NCBI GenBank assembly: GCA_937877465.1
Contig: CALFIT010000011.1
Location: 1-41,034 of the forward strand
Direction of reading: 5' to 3'
DNA from: an uncultured Bacteroidales bacterium
GTDB taxonomy: Bacteria; Bacteroidota; Bacteroidia; Bacteroidales; F082
Length of the DNA: 41,034 nt
Shown here: positions 31,401-36,238 of the stretch, in pieces
Numbering within the stretch: the first letter of the stretch is position 1
How the letters are laid out: each line of letters opens with the position of its first letter
Notes under the pieces: generated by a model
The model's database searches: none
What the model was told of the DNA's origin: nothing
Seen by the model: the letters and a program-made list of their open reading frames with translations, nothing else
Made by a program: the position numbers and the translations under genes

Positions 31401-31834
31401 GTGCGGATGTCTTCTGGTGAATAACCTGCAGGAATCAACAAACTGTCGTAAGGAAGCACAATGGCAATGTCCTTGTTGAAACGTGTACCGTGGGGCAACA
31501 TCCTGAACCCACTGTGTTCACCCGTGACGTTCACCATGCCTATGTTCAGTGGAGGCAGGTCATCATCGATGCCGTTGATGCTAAGCTTGGCTTCCTTTCC
31601 CATGGCTCCTTCTTCTCCGACGAGCATGGCTTTGCCCAACGAATAACTAAAGGCTTGACTCGTTGAAGCATTGTCTCCTTCATGCTCAGTTGGTGTCTGA
31701 TTGGTTGCTTCAGATGGGGTGTTTTCGCTTTCAGCGTGTCTGGTTGGTCTGTTGGGATACATGGCAAACGCCATCATGCCTAAGGCCAGCACGGATGTAA
31801 CCAAGATTTTTCTTTGGAAGTGGCTTGTTTTCAT
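22424..31834 (-). CDS. Giant secreted SpvB/FG-GAP/RHS polymorphic protein (Tc-BC-like)
   Basis: A 3136-residue protein. Signal peptide about 1-26 (ILVTSVLALGMMAFA). SpvB-like region from about residue 205 (FSYPINIPNGRAGMQPQLSV, GWDLSVSCISIDTRWGVP). FG-GAP/VCBS-type motifs DxNGDxxPD at about 585, 675, 1275, 1370, 1445 and 1555. YD/RHS repeats from about 1900 to 2660. The RHS end RYRFTGKERDAETGYDYFGARYY and DPVGD is at about 2660-2720, the usual border of a variable tip. The order SpvB, FG-GAP, RHS matches Tc toxin B and C parts, which form a shell around a toxic C-terminus. The roughly 415-residue tip is markedly AT-rich; it contains EEVYHAVD (about 2816-2823) followed by DEARAW, a possible metal-site pattern, and ends with a MORN-like segment (about 3049-3092). 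Target and toxicity are unknown. No immunity gene follows. Confidence 0.9.
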   Translation of the reverse strand: MKTSHFQRKILVTSVLALGMMAFAMYPNRPTRHAESENTPSEATNQTPTEHEGDNASTSQAFSYSLGKAMLVGEEGAMGKEAKLSINGIDDDLPPLNIGMVNVTGEHSGFRMLPHGTRFNKDIAIVLPYDSLLIPAGYSPEDIRTYYYDETESTWLMVELDKIDVDNQCVVSKVNHFTDFINAIIKTPEVSETTAFVPTMMNDFECANPLSGIPVIAAPTANNMGSANFSYPINIPNGRAGMQPQLSVTYNNNGGSGWMGEGWDLSVSCISIDTRWGVPRFDNRKESEVYMLDGKQLVVRDTAGFMQPLPYQGEWADRYQSPKRFYMRVEGGFQKIMRYGNTPKSYYWEVTDKDGTVYYYGKPVDGDGDDNNVGTLKDLSGNVVRWYLTEMKDTDGNIVRYYYEHYRATSNTAERATYLRRINYTGHIHNNVVDDGVYDIWFYREQMNPACATNCRNGLVETNDQLLTKVLVKKDDVVLLSNYFYYKVGEFGKVLLEDICLSERNNNRSNVLYSFDYYGENDNIEIFGPETTIKANMHFDETNSFSWSIGGSTGAGTGFRFNKAVTAGIPFNYSEDESTGQSVLVDIDGDALPELLYQEKSGNNYLLKYKKLNQDGAEPAYYGAFPITGISSFLNEKTTSETVGAEGTLIELSAMYNHSWSQSRTSTYFCDVNADGYPDLVSNGSVYINRSPSDGGTGRRFVRSDRSANDYIFDTEIDESMFGDITIAETRYWEPNSTSWLINYDTITSDSLPLPDFDAVRMWEAPYSGFIKGNYSAILDTRLDDDRRNDVILDGVRVTMQLNDGQNGQNWGAVLNTGDSVFSPNIDELRVNRGDRLFFRIESMKHRKYDYVKWSPKIWYEGAYQQGADVALDPNGNNPLLFDAFDDFLINPGVKYHMPFQGKARVAGTVSITEPLNDTVRVKVHHNNAIISSNQYDAGNNPCEFRFSENINISANDSIWISLECLSNVKWSTIQCDASIIINEGVIDGETVRPEEGDTLIAFKHIVPVLTNYTNPVLPTTNQTGINSIGTFTVDMTGADTDGIYWLSIKKRNSAEPVLFQKRIEIVNGHSDSINANINMVATDTLCFELFTNKAFSNGDVLTATIRTGGSNISLGLYGQQESTKRIFGEMNRNWGQFAYQDKGYGHLIDTAKLHFVIDTSLFPIDSLSLYDSTFLDSPAYNLSKRSFATMNADYENQRQVGLAHLTFVSREGLGNFNPLVFDAALRNHDGNRDRSPWVAVVKESKTNSDNGNVFLYCISSSHSKVTKDYMDLNGDRYPDVLTDAQAQYSKPQGGLSEQRAGFRPYTGDAVSKTNSLGEGLNFCGSLPENNGFEPGTNGKTIKSVTPTGTSIGGNLNNSNVPSAWLDINGDGLPDIVTNNESFLNLGYSYARNPNHFALGNIQEGYSLSGSVGIGFNIVSTSFQGGIGLSSGMTMSKKLYVDINGDGLPDMITVSVPELTYDRIREFFRNGGKELTGIESLGTQMTIKFNTGRGFTSDVTVAGVMASQSVNYGQSANEALTVAWWVWLVKMFVSEQGNVADGKTWSKWQMEDMNGDGLPDLVCQTGKATPLKVRYNQTGKCNQLRSISSKMFGTTTLDYHLSEPSEAHPQRIWTMSDLKIDDGHHCDGVDVMHFTFEYDSAYYDRVERESYGFGVVKTHTMANGDTYRTQTDRFHTEDYLRKGLKYNETLTDYKGNTLLERSMEYVPLAINSGAQMANFSLNNVYPALANETTRYQSSPLIEKKTFQYISKYGNVTHYEHFAQGNNDRLVADIHYYRDESRYIVGTPDSIAVKDVQGHLLQARACDIDVPTGHVSTIRNHNSSTGQSDNAAQYDFLYDNCGNIVTCVGPTDANGQRMTLEYVYDDLFHCLPVTVANSLGDKSQATYDSRWGTPTTITDINGNVMSYEYDEMGRVSKIRGPLDPQYSIRHHYWFTEGNFATLDCVAKTEHYDCQHPDNPMVVSTRCDALGRVVQTKKEMEIDGVEMLQISGHVTYDAIGRPDSVYYPVTEALDLSDPYQWSTYYPNIDSQPPTVYAYDVLDRKVSVTLPDGATTRMSYGIENLNGQYVFRTLTTDANNVHNLTYTDYRGLTLRSVADSPDIAATTNFVYNTLGELVSVADPCDAITTYTYDMLGRCVSRNHPDAGTDNYVFDLAGNLTQEQKADGQSISYSYQFGRLTDVAFSANPENDIHYRYGSLGDGVNGAGHVVKMEDESGYARYSYDAMGNVSENCRTFALAAEDNAYTFIINTEYDTWGRTLSITYPDKERVSYAYDFGGNLKSVSSAKNGNDKSLVDSIRYDKFGDRTAVYFGNGTTQHYSYNPTSRRLGNLQGRTSANALMQDIIYEYDAVGNVTKTDNAAVAIGTLGGPYSCAYTYDHLNRLTATNCQQGNVGYTEQRTYLDDGRIATYDLNGTRRGYSYNATQPHTLSNIHTLPNRASDVLFSFAWDAKGNMTAQNSQGGSQRAMLWDERNRMQGMVDNAASGSAAHYVYDAQGERSFKLTGYSNHTGSGETSETYVSLDEPTLYASPYLTATATGYTKHYFAGTERLASAIGNGGLADVGHPIVDGDVLADKRRERDTLLRRVMSPYPLRINRNRLDTLYGLTRPDTTAELTYFFHPDHLGSASWITDLSGQPVQHLQYKPFGGDYIDQQVPGTDYSERYRFTGKERDAETGYDYFGARYYSSSLGIWLSVDPMSDKYPSLSPYVYCSDNPMKLVDPVGDTIRYANKTTQETVEKFINKRVNGAKNPSYSRQFARKFRRLNRSDKVFLFSQESYIKENTNGVVSLGENGVDYKVCFTLTGDRITSPDGGFSIYSNLFEEVYHAVDILKGKLNIKNPTAMDEARAWQFAATAPGSTYFHEIDGTRHYTLAETALTLSEGKLAKVLREGIDPVNIPRIDDYGKMFLLPYPGMKKPAYPELTPGKGYGKSFYKQLKVDSILKTTFSDTIIRKPEDLSFNKEGLVVWQKISYLPNKRFQHYEDVYSGRVFGPISLRTNDFPIGEKGRKELIFHNCFASLFILAKTCTYIESNNAGHNELYYAFHYHDMIFVDGYVENGLETGKWRFYYVDKLIIEAEFEDGQLNGTCMFFDLKGNLMKSTNFINNKNTDGLPNTQPVGQWSKRNYKKWEWIELKRFKEFE
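24115..24870. repeat. Direct repeat copy B (within the giant RHS gene)
   Basis: Partner of 21570-22320, about 2.55 kb away in the same orientation. Recombination between them would remove the tip-encoding segment and attach the fragment's short tail. Confidence 0.85.
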
Positions 31835-31932
31835 ATCTATCAGATGTTTTTTTGCAAAAATAATAATAATCTTTATAATCTAGTGATTTTTGTTTCAAAA
31901 TGTTGTATTTTTGCATTTTATTCTTGAATGTC
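31835..31932. promoter_or_regulatory. Divergent promoter region, RHS gene / FGE-like gene
   Basis: The 98-bp AT-rich gap has identical -7 boxes in opposite directions: TATTTTTG on the minus strand (31855-31862) for the RHS gene and on the plus strand (31906-31913) for the FGE-like gene. A -33-like GTG (31883-31885) is 20 bp before the plus box. The boxes suggest both genes are read from this gap. Confidence 0.5.
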
Positions 31933-32766
31933 ATGAGCAACAAAAAGTGGTTTACAAATACTATCATTCTATTAACGAGTGTCATCATACAGTCATTCAA
32001 TCCTGTTTTCGCCCAAGACACGCTTCCTGCACCGTCGTCGTATCGCGTCAATAAGGTGTCGTTCAACATGATAAGGGTCGAGAAAGGCGATTTCTGGATG
32101 GGTGCCCAGCATAAGGACACTGCCGAGTTCAACTACGACCGCTTCTCGCAAAACGACGAGCTGCCCGTGCATCATGTGACGATGCGCGAGGACTTCTACA
32201 TCGGGCAGACTGAGGTGACGCAGAAGCTGTGGAAAGAGGTGATGGGCTACAACCCGAGCCGCAAGAAATGCCCCAAACGTCCCGTGACCAACGTCAATTA
32301 CTATGAGGTGCAGGAGTTCTTGCGCCGATTGGACAGCATCACCGGGATGCAGTTCCGCCTGCCCACCGAGGAGGAATGGGAGTATGCGGCAAGGGGCGGC
32401 AAACACTCACGCGGCTACGTCTACAGCGGCGCAAAGGAAGTGGAACGTGTGGCTTGGTACAACGAGAACGCACGCCAAATCAAAAAGGTGAAGAAACGCA
32501 CACCCAACGAGTTAGGTATTTATGACATGTCGGGCAACGTGTGGGAGTGGTGCAGCTCGAAATACCGCTTCTACGACAGCGAGCGCAACGCCACGCTCGG
32601 CAAGGACGGCGAGATGTACGTCATCCGTGGCGGTGCCTACGAGTTGCCCAAGTCGATGGCGCGTGTGGCCTGGCGCGGCAAGCGCCTGCCCGACCTGAAG
32701 AATTCTTTCGGAGGCTTCCGCTTGGCCTTGGATGTCACTTACGTCAAAGAGGAAGAAACGCCTTAG
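31933..32766 (+). CDS. Formylglycine-generating-enzyme-like (SUMF1 domain) exported protein
   Basis: A 277-residue protein with a signal peptide (NTIILLTSVIIQSFNPVFAQ) and a single FGE/SUMF1 domain: FWMGAQ near the start, YIGQTEVTQKLWKEVMG, RLPTEEEWEYAARGG, YDMSGNVWEWC, VIRGGAY, VAWRGKR and GGFRLAL. The family includes sulfatase-maturing enzymes but also many lectin-like or structural relatives (for example GldK-type gliding/T9SS proteins). I see no paired active-site cysteines, so enzymatic FGE activity is doubtful. The start at 31933 is chosen because the earlier in-frame ATG (31900) lies inside the promoter box. It is divergent from the RHS gene, and its stop overlaps the stop of the next gene on the opposite strand. 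Confidence 0.85.
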   Translation: MSNKKWFTNTIILLTSVIIQSFNPVFAQDTLPAPSSYRVNKVSFNMIRVEKGDFWMGAQHKDTAEFNYDRFSQNDELPVHHVTMREDFYIGQTEVTQKLWKEVMGYNPSRKKCPKRPVTNVNYYEVQEFLRRLDSITGMQFRLPTEEEWEYAARGGKHSRGYVYSGAKEVERVAWYNENARQIKKVKKRTPNELGIYDMSGNVWEWCSSKYRFYDSERNATLGKDGEMYVIRGGAYELPKSMARVAWRGKRLPDLKNSFGGFRLALDVTYVKEEETP

Positions 32767-33479
32767 AAATTCGGCTTGATGGCGTATTTCTTGTAGAACT
32801 CCTTGATGATCTTCACGGCTTCGTCGGCGGTGTCGACGATGTGGAAAATCTCGAAGTCCTCTTCCTTGATCATCTTTTCCTTGAGCAAGGTGTTGCGGAA
32901 CCAGTCGATGAGTCCTTTCCAGTATTCCGAGCCCACCAAAACGACGGGGAAGTCGACCATTTTGTTGGTTTGGATGAGGGTGATGGCTTCGGAGAGCTCG
33001 TCCAAGGTGCCGAAGCCGCCAGGCATGGCGATGTAGCCTTGCGCATAGCGCATGAAGATGGTCTTGCGGACGAAGAAATACTCGAAGTCGATGTCCTTAT
33101 CGGAGTCGATGTAGGGGTTGGAGTGTTGCTCGAAGGGCAGGTTGATGTTCAGGCCTACGCTGGTGGCACCGCCTTGGTGGGCACCCTTGTTGCCGGCTTC
33201 CATGATGCCAGGGCCGCCGCCCGTGATGGTGCCGAAGCCGTAGTCGGCCAACTTCTCGGCGATTTCGGTGGCCATTTCGTAGTATTTGTCGCCGGGTTGG
33301 GTGCGTGCCGAGCCGAAGATGGCCACGCAAGGCCCGATTCTCGACATCTTCTCCATGCCTTCCACGAACTCGGCCATAATTTTGAACACCGACCATGAGT
33401 CGTGGGTCTTCACGTCGTTCCACGACTTGGGGTGGAAGCTCTCGCGGATGATTTGTTCTTCTTTTGCTGTAATGGGCAT
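32763..33479 (-). CDS. LOG-family protein (TIGR00730 Rossmann fold)
   Basis: A 238-residue protein with the two LOG signatures: GGGPGIMEAGN (87-97) and PGGFGTLDE (153-161), plus RK at 138-139. The family contains cytokinin riboside 5'-monophosphate phosphoribohydrolases (LOG) and related nucleotide 5'-monophosphate nucleosidases; bacterial physiological roles are mostly unclear. The N-terminal extension of about 45 residues is of the longer subgroup. Its TAA overlaps the TAG of the convergent FGE-like gene (shared bases 32763-32766). Confidence 0.9.
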   Translation of the reverse strand: MPITAKEEQIIRESFHPKSWNDVKTHDSWSVFKIMAEFVEGMEKMSRIGPCVAIFGSARTQPGDKYYEMATEIAEKLADYGFGTITGGGPGIMEAGNKGAHQGGATSVGLNINLPFEQHSNPYIDSDKDIDFEYFFVRKTIFMRYAQGYIAMPGGFGTLDELSEAITLIQTNKMVDFPVVLVGSEYWKGLIDWFRNTLLKEKMIKEEDFEIFHIVDTADEAVKIIKEFYKKYAIKPNF

Positions 33480-33485
33480 AATAGT

Positions 33486-33534
33486 CAGTTATCAGTTATC
33501 AGTTATCAGTTATCAGTTATCAGTTGTTCAGTTT
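33486..33534. repeat. Heptanucleotide tandem repeat (CAGTTAT)5-7
   Basis: Five exact CAGTTAT units followed by CAGTTGT and TCAGTTTG, just upstream of the LOG gene start and before the tRNA-Gly promoter. Confidence 0.9.
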
Positions 33535-33559
33535 GTGATGAAAAAATGATGGACATAGG

Positions 33560-33589
33560 TTGACCATAAGATAAAAATTTGTATCTTTG
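33560..33589 (+). promoter_or_regulatory. Promoter of tRNA-Gly
   Basis: TTG at 33560-33562, exactly 19 bp, then TATCTTTG at 33582-33589; the mature tRNA starts 13 bp later. A near-perfect Bacteroidota promoter. Confidence 0.8.
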
Positions 33590-33601
33590 CAGCCGAAAAA
33601 C

Positions 33602-33674
33602 GCGAATGTAGCTCAGTTGGTAGAGCATCAGCTTCCCAAGCTGAGGGTCGCGGGTTCGAACCCCGTTATTCGCT
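33602..33674 (+). tRNA. tRNA-Gly (anticodon CCC)
   Basis: 73 nt. Acceptor GCGAATG pairs with TATTCGC; D-arm GCTCAGTTGGTAGAGC; anticodon stem TCAGC/GCTGA with loop TTCCCAA (anticodon CCC); T-arm CGGGTTCGAACCCCG-like. Discriminator T; CCA is not encoded. Confidence 0.95.
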
Positions 33675-33678
33675 CGTG

Positions 33679-33711
33679 GTTATGGGGTTGCGCATGGCGC
33701 AACCCCATAAC
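33679..33711. terminator. Bidirectional hairpin between tRNA-Gly and SPFH gene
   Basis: A perfect 15-bp stem (GTTATGGGGTTGCGC and its complement) with loop ATG, starting 5 bp after the tRNA and ending 5 bp before the convergent SPFH gene's stop. No strong U-tract, but the position fits termination from both sides. Confidence 0.7.
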
Positions 33712-33715
33712 TATT

Positions 33716-34987
33716 TCATTCCATCGGCGTACCGCATTCAGGGCAGAACTTGCCAGTCACTTCAGCACCGCATTTGGCGCATTTCTTTGGACCGACGGCT
33801 GTCAAAGGCGTGCCGCACTCGGGGCAGAACTTGCCTGTGCTCTCGGTGCCGCACTTCGGGCATTTCATCTTGGCAGCCGGTGCCGGGGCTGGCGTGCCGC
33901 ATTCGGGGCAGAACTTGCCGGTGATGGGCGTGCCGCACTTCGGGCAGGGAACGCCTTGGGGTTGTTGTGCCGCCTGACCGCCTTGGTTGTAGGGGTCGTA
34001 GCTGACCTGTTGGCCTTGGCCGTTCCATGCGTTTTGCATCGTGCTGCCCGTCATGCCACCTGAGCCCATGTTGGCCATGCCCATGCCCATGAAGCCGCCT
34101 ATCGCACCGTTTTCGTTGCCGGCTGCGGTCTCCATCACGTCGATGATCTTGCCTTGCTGCATCATGGAGTTTGTGCTGTATTCGTAACGGTCGATCTTCT
34201 TTTGACTGTCCTCGTCGAGTGAGACGGATTCTATGGTGAAGCTCACCAATTTCACGCCACGGGCACGGATGGGCTCGTCGAATACCTTTTCATCCATCAC
34301 CTGCTTGATCTCGTCGGTGTAGCTCGGCAGTTCGAGCACGGGCACGCGGTGTTGGCTGTTGCCCATCTCGTTGAGCACGTTTTGGAACGAAGCCATCACC
34401 TCAGAGCGCATCTGCTCGGTGATGTCTTGTTTCTTTACCACGTTGGCAGTGCCGGCATGATTACGCATGAAGATGGCCACGTCGTCGAGCTTGAAGGTGT
34501 ATTTTCCGTAGCAGCGTACGTTGACGCCCATAGGCATCAGCGAGTTGGTCATTTGGTTGGGGATGGCGTGCGACCAGTCCTGGAAGGGAATGGGGGTGGC
34601 GGTGCCAAACTTGTTGTCCAAGATTTCCTTGATGTTGAAGAAGAACACGGCTTGCTCCTTGGCGGGGGTGCCGCCATAGGTGAAACGCTGCCACATCTCC
34701 TTGAAGACGGGGCCGAACTGTCCGCCGAAGAACGACGGCGACGACGACTGATCGAAGGTGTAGACGCCTTCTTCCGCCGTGGCATCAAGCACCGAGCCGC
34801 TGTCGTAGATGACGGCCACCTGGCCGGGAGCCACGAGCACACGGCTGCCTTTCGAGATCTGCCCCGACTTGGTGGTTTGCTTCACCATCAGGGTCTCCAT
34901 GTCCATGTTGTCGCATTTGATAAGGTCTAACCATTGGTCGCTCAAGGTGCCACCGATGGAGCCTGCGATTGCTTTGATAAGTCCCAT
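33716..34987 (-). CDS. SPFH-domain protein with three C-terminal zinc ribbons (YdjI-like)
   Basis: A 423-residue protein. The SPFH part (about 20-280) includes SKGSRVLVAPGQVAVIYDSG and RARGVKLVSFTIESVSLDED. A Gly/Met/Gln-rich linker (GGFMGMGMANMGSGGMTG) follows. The C-terminus holds three tandem double-CxxC ribbons of the type CPKCGTPITGKFCPECGTP (about 350-423). The family is also annotated virion core protein and includes Bacillus YdjI, which with YdjG/YdjH recruits PspA to membranes. No PspA gene is seen here. The partner gene 45 bp upstream has a membrane segment and another zinc ribbon. There is no transmembrane helix in this protein, so membrane contact may be through SPFH assembly. Confidence 0.85.
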   Translation of the reverse strand: MGLIKAIAGSIGGTLSDQWLDLIKCDNMDMETLMVKQTTKSGQISKGSRVLVAPGQVAVIYDSGSVLDATAEEGVYTFDQSSSPSFFGGQFGPVFKEMWQRFTYGGTPAKEQAVFFFNIKEILDNKFGTATPIPFQDWSHAIPNQMTNSLMPMGVNVRCYGKYTFKLDDVAIFMRNHAGTANVVKKQDITEQMRSEVMASFQNVLNEMGNSQHRVPVLELPSYTDEIKQVMDEKVFDEPIRARGVKLVSFTIESVSLDEDSQKKIDRYEYSTNSMMQQGKIIDVMETAAGNENGAIGGFMGMGMANMGSGGMTGSTMQNAWNGQGQQVSYDPYNQGGQAAQQPQGVPCPKCGTPITGKFCPECGTPAPAPAAKMKCPKCGTESTGKFCPECGTPLTAVGPKKCAKCGAEVTGKFCPECGTPME

Positions 34988-35032
34988 AGTATTTTTGTTT
35001 AATTGTTGATTGTTTGTTGTTTAGTCGTTGAT

Positions 35033-35938
35033 TCAGTTGCGTGAATGTATATCCGTCAACACCCAGTCATGCTCGCCGTTGGTGATGACAGAGCCGCAAT
35101 AGGCGCATTGTCCCGACGAGGTGACCTCGGTGGGCGCGCCGCAGTTCGGGCAGTTGGTGATAGAGTTGCCTTGCTTGCCAGGGTCGGTCTGGAGTCCCGC
35201 CTTGCGGTTGAAGACCATCTCGTAGCGCATGTACCAGTCGCGGTTGGGGTCGCTTTCGAGCACTTTCTTGGTGGCATCGTCGATGACGTAGTCGCGCATC
35301 ACGGCGTTGAGCCACACGGTCAGCACTTCCTTGTCGCCGTCCTGCTGGAAGCTGTGCAGCGAGCAGTGTTTGATGCCGATTTTCTCCACTACGTTGGTCT
35401 TGCCGAGGCGGATGTATTCGTCCAATTGCTGCTTGTGCGTGTTAAACAGGGTCTCGCTCTCGAAGGGGCGGATGGGCTTCCAATCCTTGGTGGTCCATGC
35501 GGCTTGGATGGTCATGAACACCTCGCGGGCAAAGCCGATGAACTTGTCGGACGAGAAGGCCGGGTCGATGGCTTGGATTTGTGCGGCCACATTGGTGGTG
35601 TAGTCCAAGGTCACGTCGTTGGCTACCTGTTGCTCGATGTTCCTATTAATATAGGTGGGGTCTGAAGCCTGTTTCTTGGCCATCCTTCTGCCAATCATGA
35701 TGATGACAATAAGGAGGACCAACACAATGAGCCCCAAAGTGGGGTCGTTGATGAAGAGTCCGATGAGGTAGCTGATGAGTGCCCCGATGTCGCCGTCGCC
35801 ACCGCCGCTGTCGCCGCCCGAGTTGTAGCGGTTCTGGTTGCCCACGTCGGCGATGGCCAAGTTGCAGCACACGACGGCCAAGAGCATCAAGATAAAGGGG
35901 GTGTATTTTCTTAACTTTCTGAAATTGAGGTCCTTCAT
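35033..35938 (-). CDS. Membrane protein with Tim44-like domain and zinc ribbon
   Basis: A 301-residue protein: N-terminal signal or membrane segment (FILMLLAVVCCNLAIA, about 16-31), a Gly/Ser/Asp-rich linker, a second hydrophobic helix (LGLIVLVLLIVIIMIG, about 69-84), then a Tim44-like domain (about 110-250: FAREVFMTIQAAWTTKDWKPIRPF; YEMVFNRK) and a C-terminal ribbon CPNCGAP...CAYCGS. The Tim44-like fold binds membranes or proteins elsewhere. Its arrangement with the following SPFH/zinc-ribbon gene suggests one complex, with the shared ribbons as a contact or sensor (inference). Confidence 0.82.
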   Translation of the reverse strand: MKDLNFRKLRKYTPFILMLLAVVCCNLAIADVGNQNRYNSGGDSGGGDGDIGALISYLIGLFINDPTLGLIVLVLLIVIIMIGRRMAKKQASDPTYINRNIEQQVANDVTLDYTTNVAAQIQAIDPAFSSDKFIGFAREVFMTIQAAWTTKDWKPIRPFESETLFNTHKQQLDEYIRLGKTNVVEKIGIKHCSLHSFQQDGDKEVLTVWLNAVMRDYVIDDATKKVLESDPNRDWYMRYEMVFNRKAGLQTDPGKQGNSITNCPNCGAPTEVTSSGQCAYCGSVITNGEHDWVLTDIHSRN

Positions 35939-35976
35939 GCGAGTTTGTGCTTTTGTTTTGGTGTTGATATGAGGTA

Positions 35977-35984
35977 CAAAAATA
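35977..35984 (-). promoter_or_regulatory. -7 box of the Tim44-like/SPFH operon
   Basis: TATTTTTG on the minus strand, 38 bp before the ATG. No good -33 at standard spacing. Confidence 0.4.
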
Positions 35985-36014
35985 GGAAAAACTTTGAAAA
36001 AAACGCGTTTGCGG

Positions 36015-36044
36015 TTGAAAAAAGCGAAAAAAGTCCTAATTTTG
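36015..36044 (+). promoter_or_regulatory. Promoter of tRNA-Val
   Basis: TTG at 36015-36017, 19 bp, TAATTTTG at 36037-36044; the tRNA starts 11 bp later. Confidence 0.8.
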
Positions 36045-36054
36045 CCGCCCGATT

Positions 36055-36129
36055 GGGAGCTTAGCTCAGTTGGTTCAGAGCATCGCCCTTACAAGGCGGG
36101 GGTCGTTGGTTCGAGTCCAACAGTTCCCA
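36055..36129 (+). tRNA. tRNA-Val (anticodon TAC)
   Basis: 75 nt. Acceptor GGGAGCT pairs with AGTTCCC (one GU); anticodon stem TCGCC/GGCGG with loop CTTACAA (anticodon TAC); T-loop GGTTCGAGTCC. Discriminator A; CCA is not encoded. An integrase gene lies just downstream. Confidence 0.95.
36094..36129 (+). other. Probable attachment site (attL) in the tRNA-Val 3' half
   Basis: The tRNA's 3' part is intact and an integrase gene begins about 110 bp further on the same strand, the usual layout when an element integrates into a tRNA 3' end. The exact core cannot be set, because the second copy (attR) would be beyond the right edge. Confidence 0.5.
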
Positions 36130-36238
36130 CAAGGCATTGAGAGCCTTTCTTTTGCAAGCATTGGAATGGCTCAACTGCCACAGAATTGACACAGAATTTT
36201 TTATCCCGTTTGTCCACAAGACAAAAGGAGAAAAAAAA

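Noticed and set aside
31900..31932. Upstream ATG as start of the FGE-like gene
   Set aside because: It overlaps the TATTTTTG promoter box, and a signal peptide starts at the later ATG.
33716..34987. Viral protein because of the virion-core annotation of this family
   Set aside because: The domains are SPFH and zinc ribbons with a bacterial partner gene; the name is historical.
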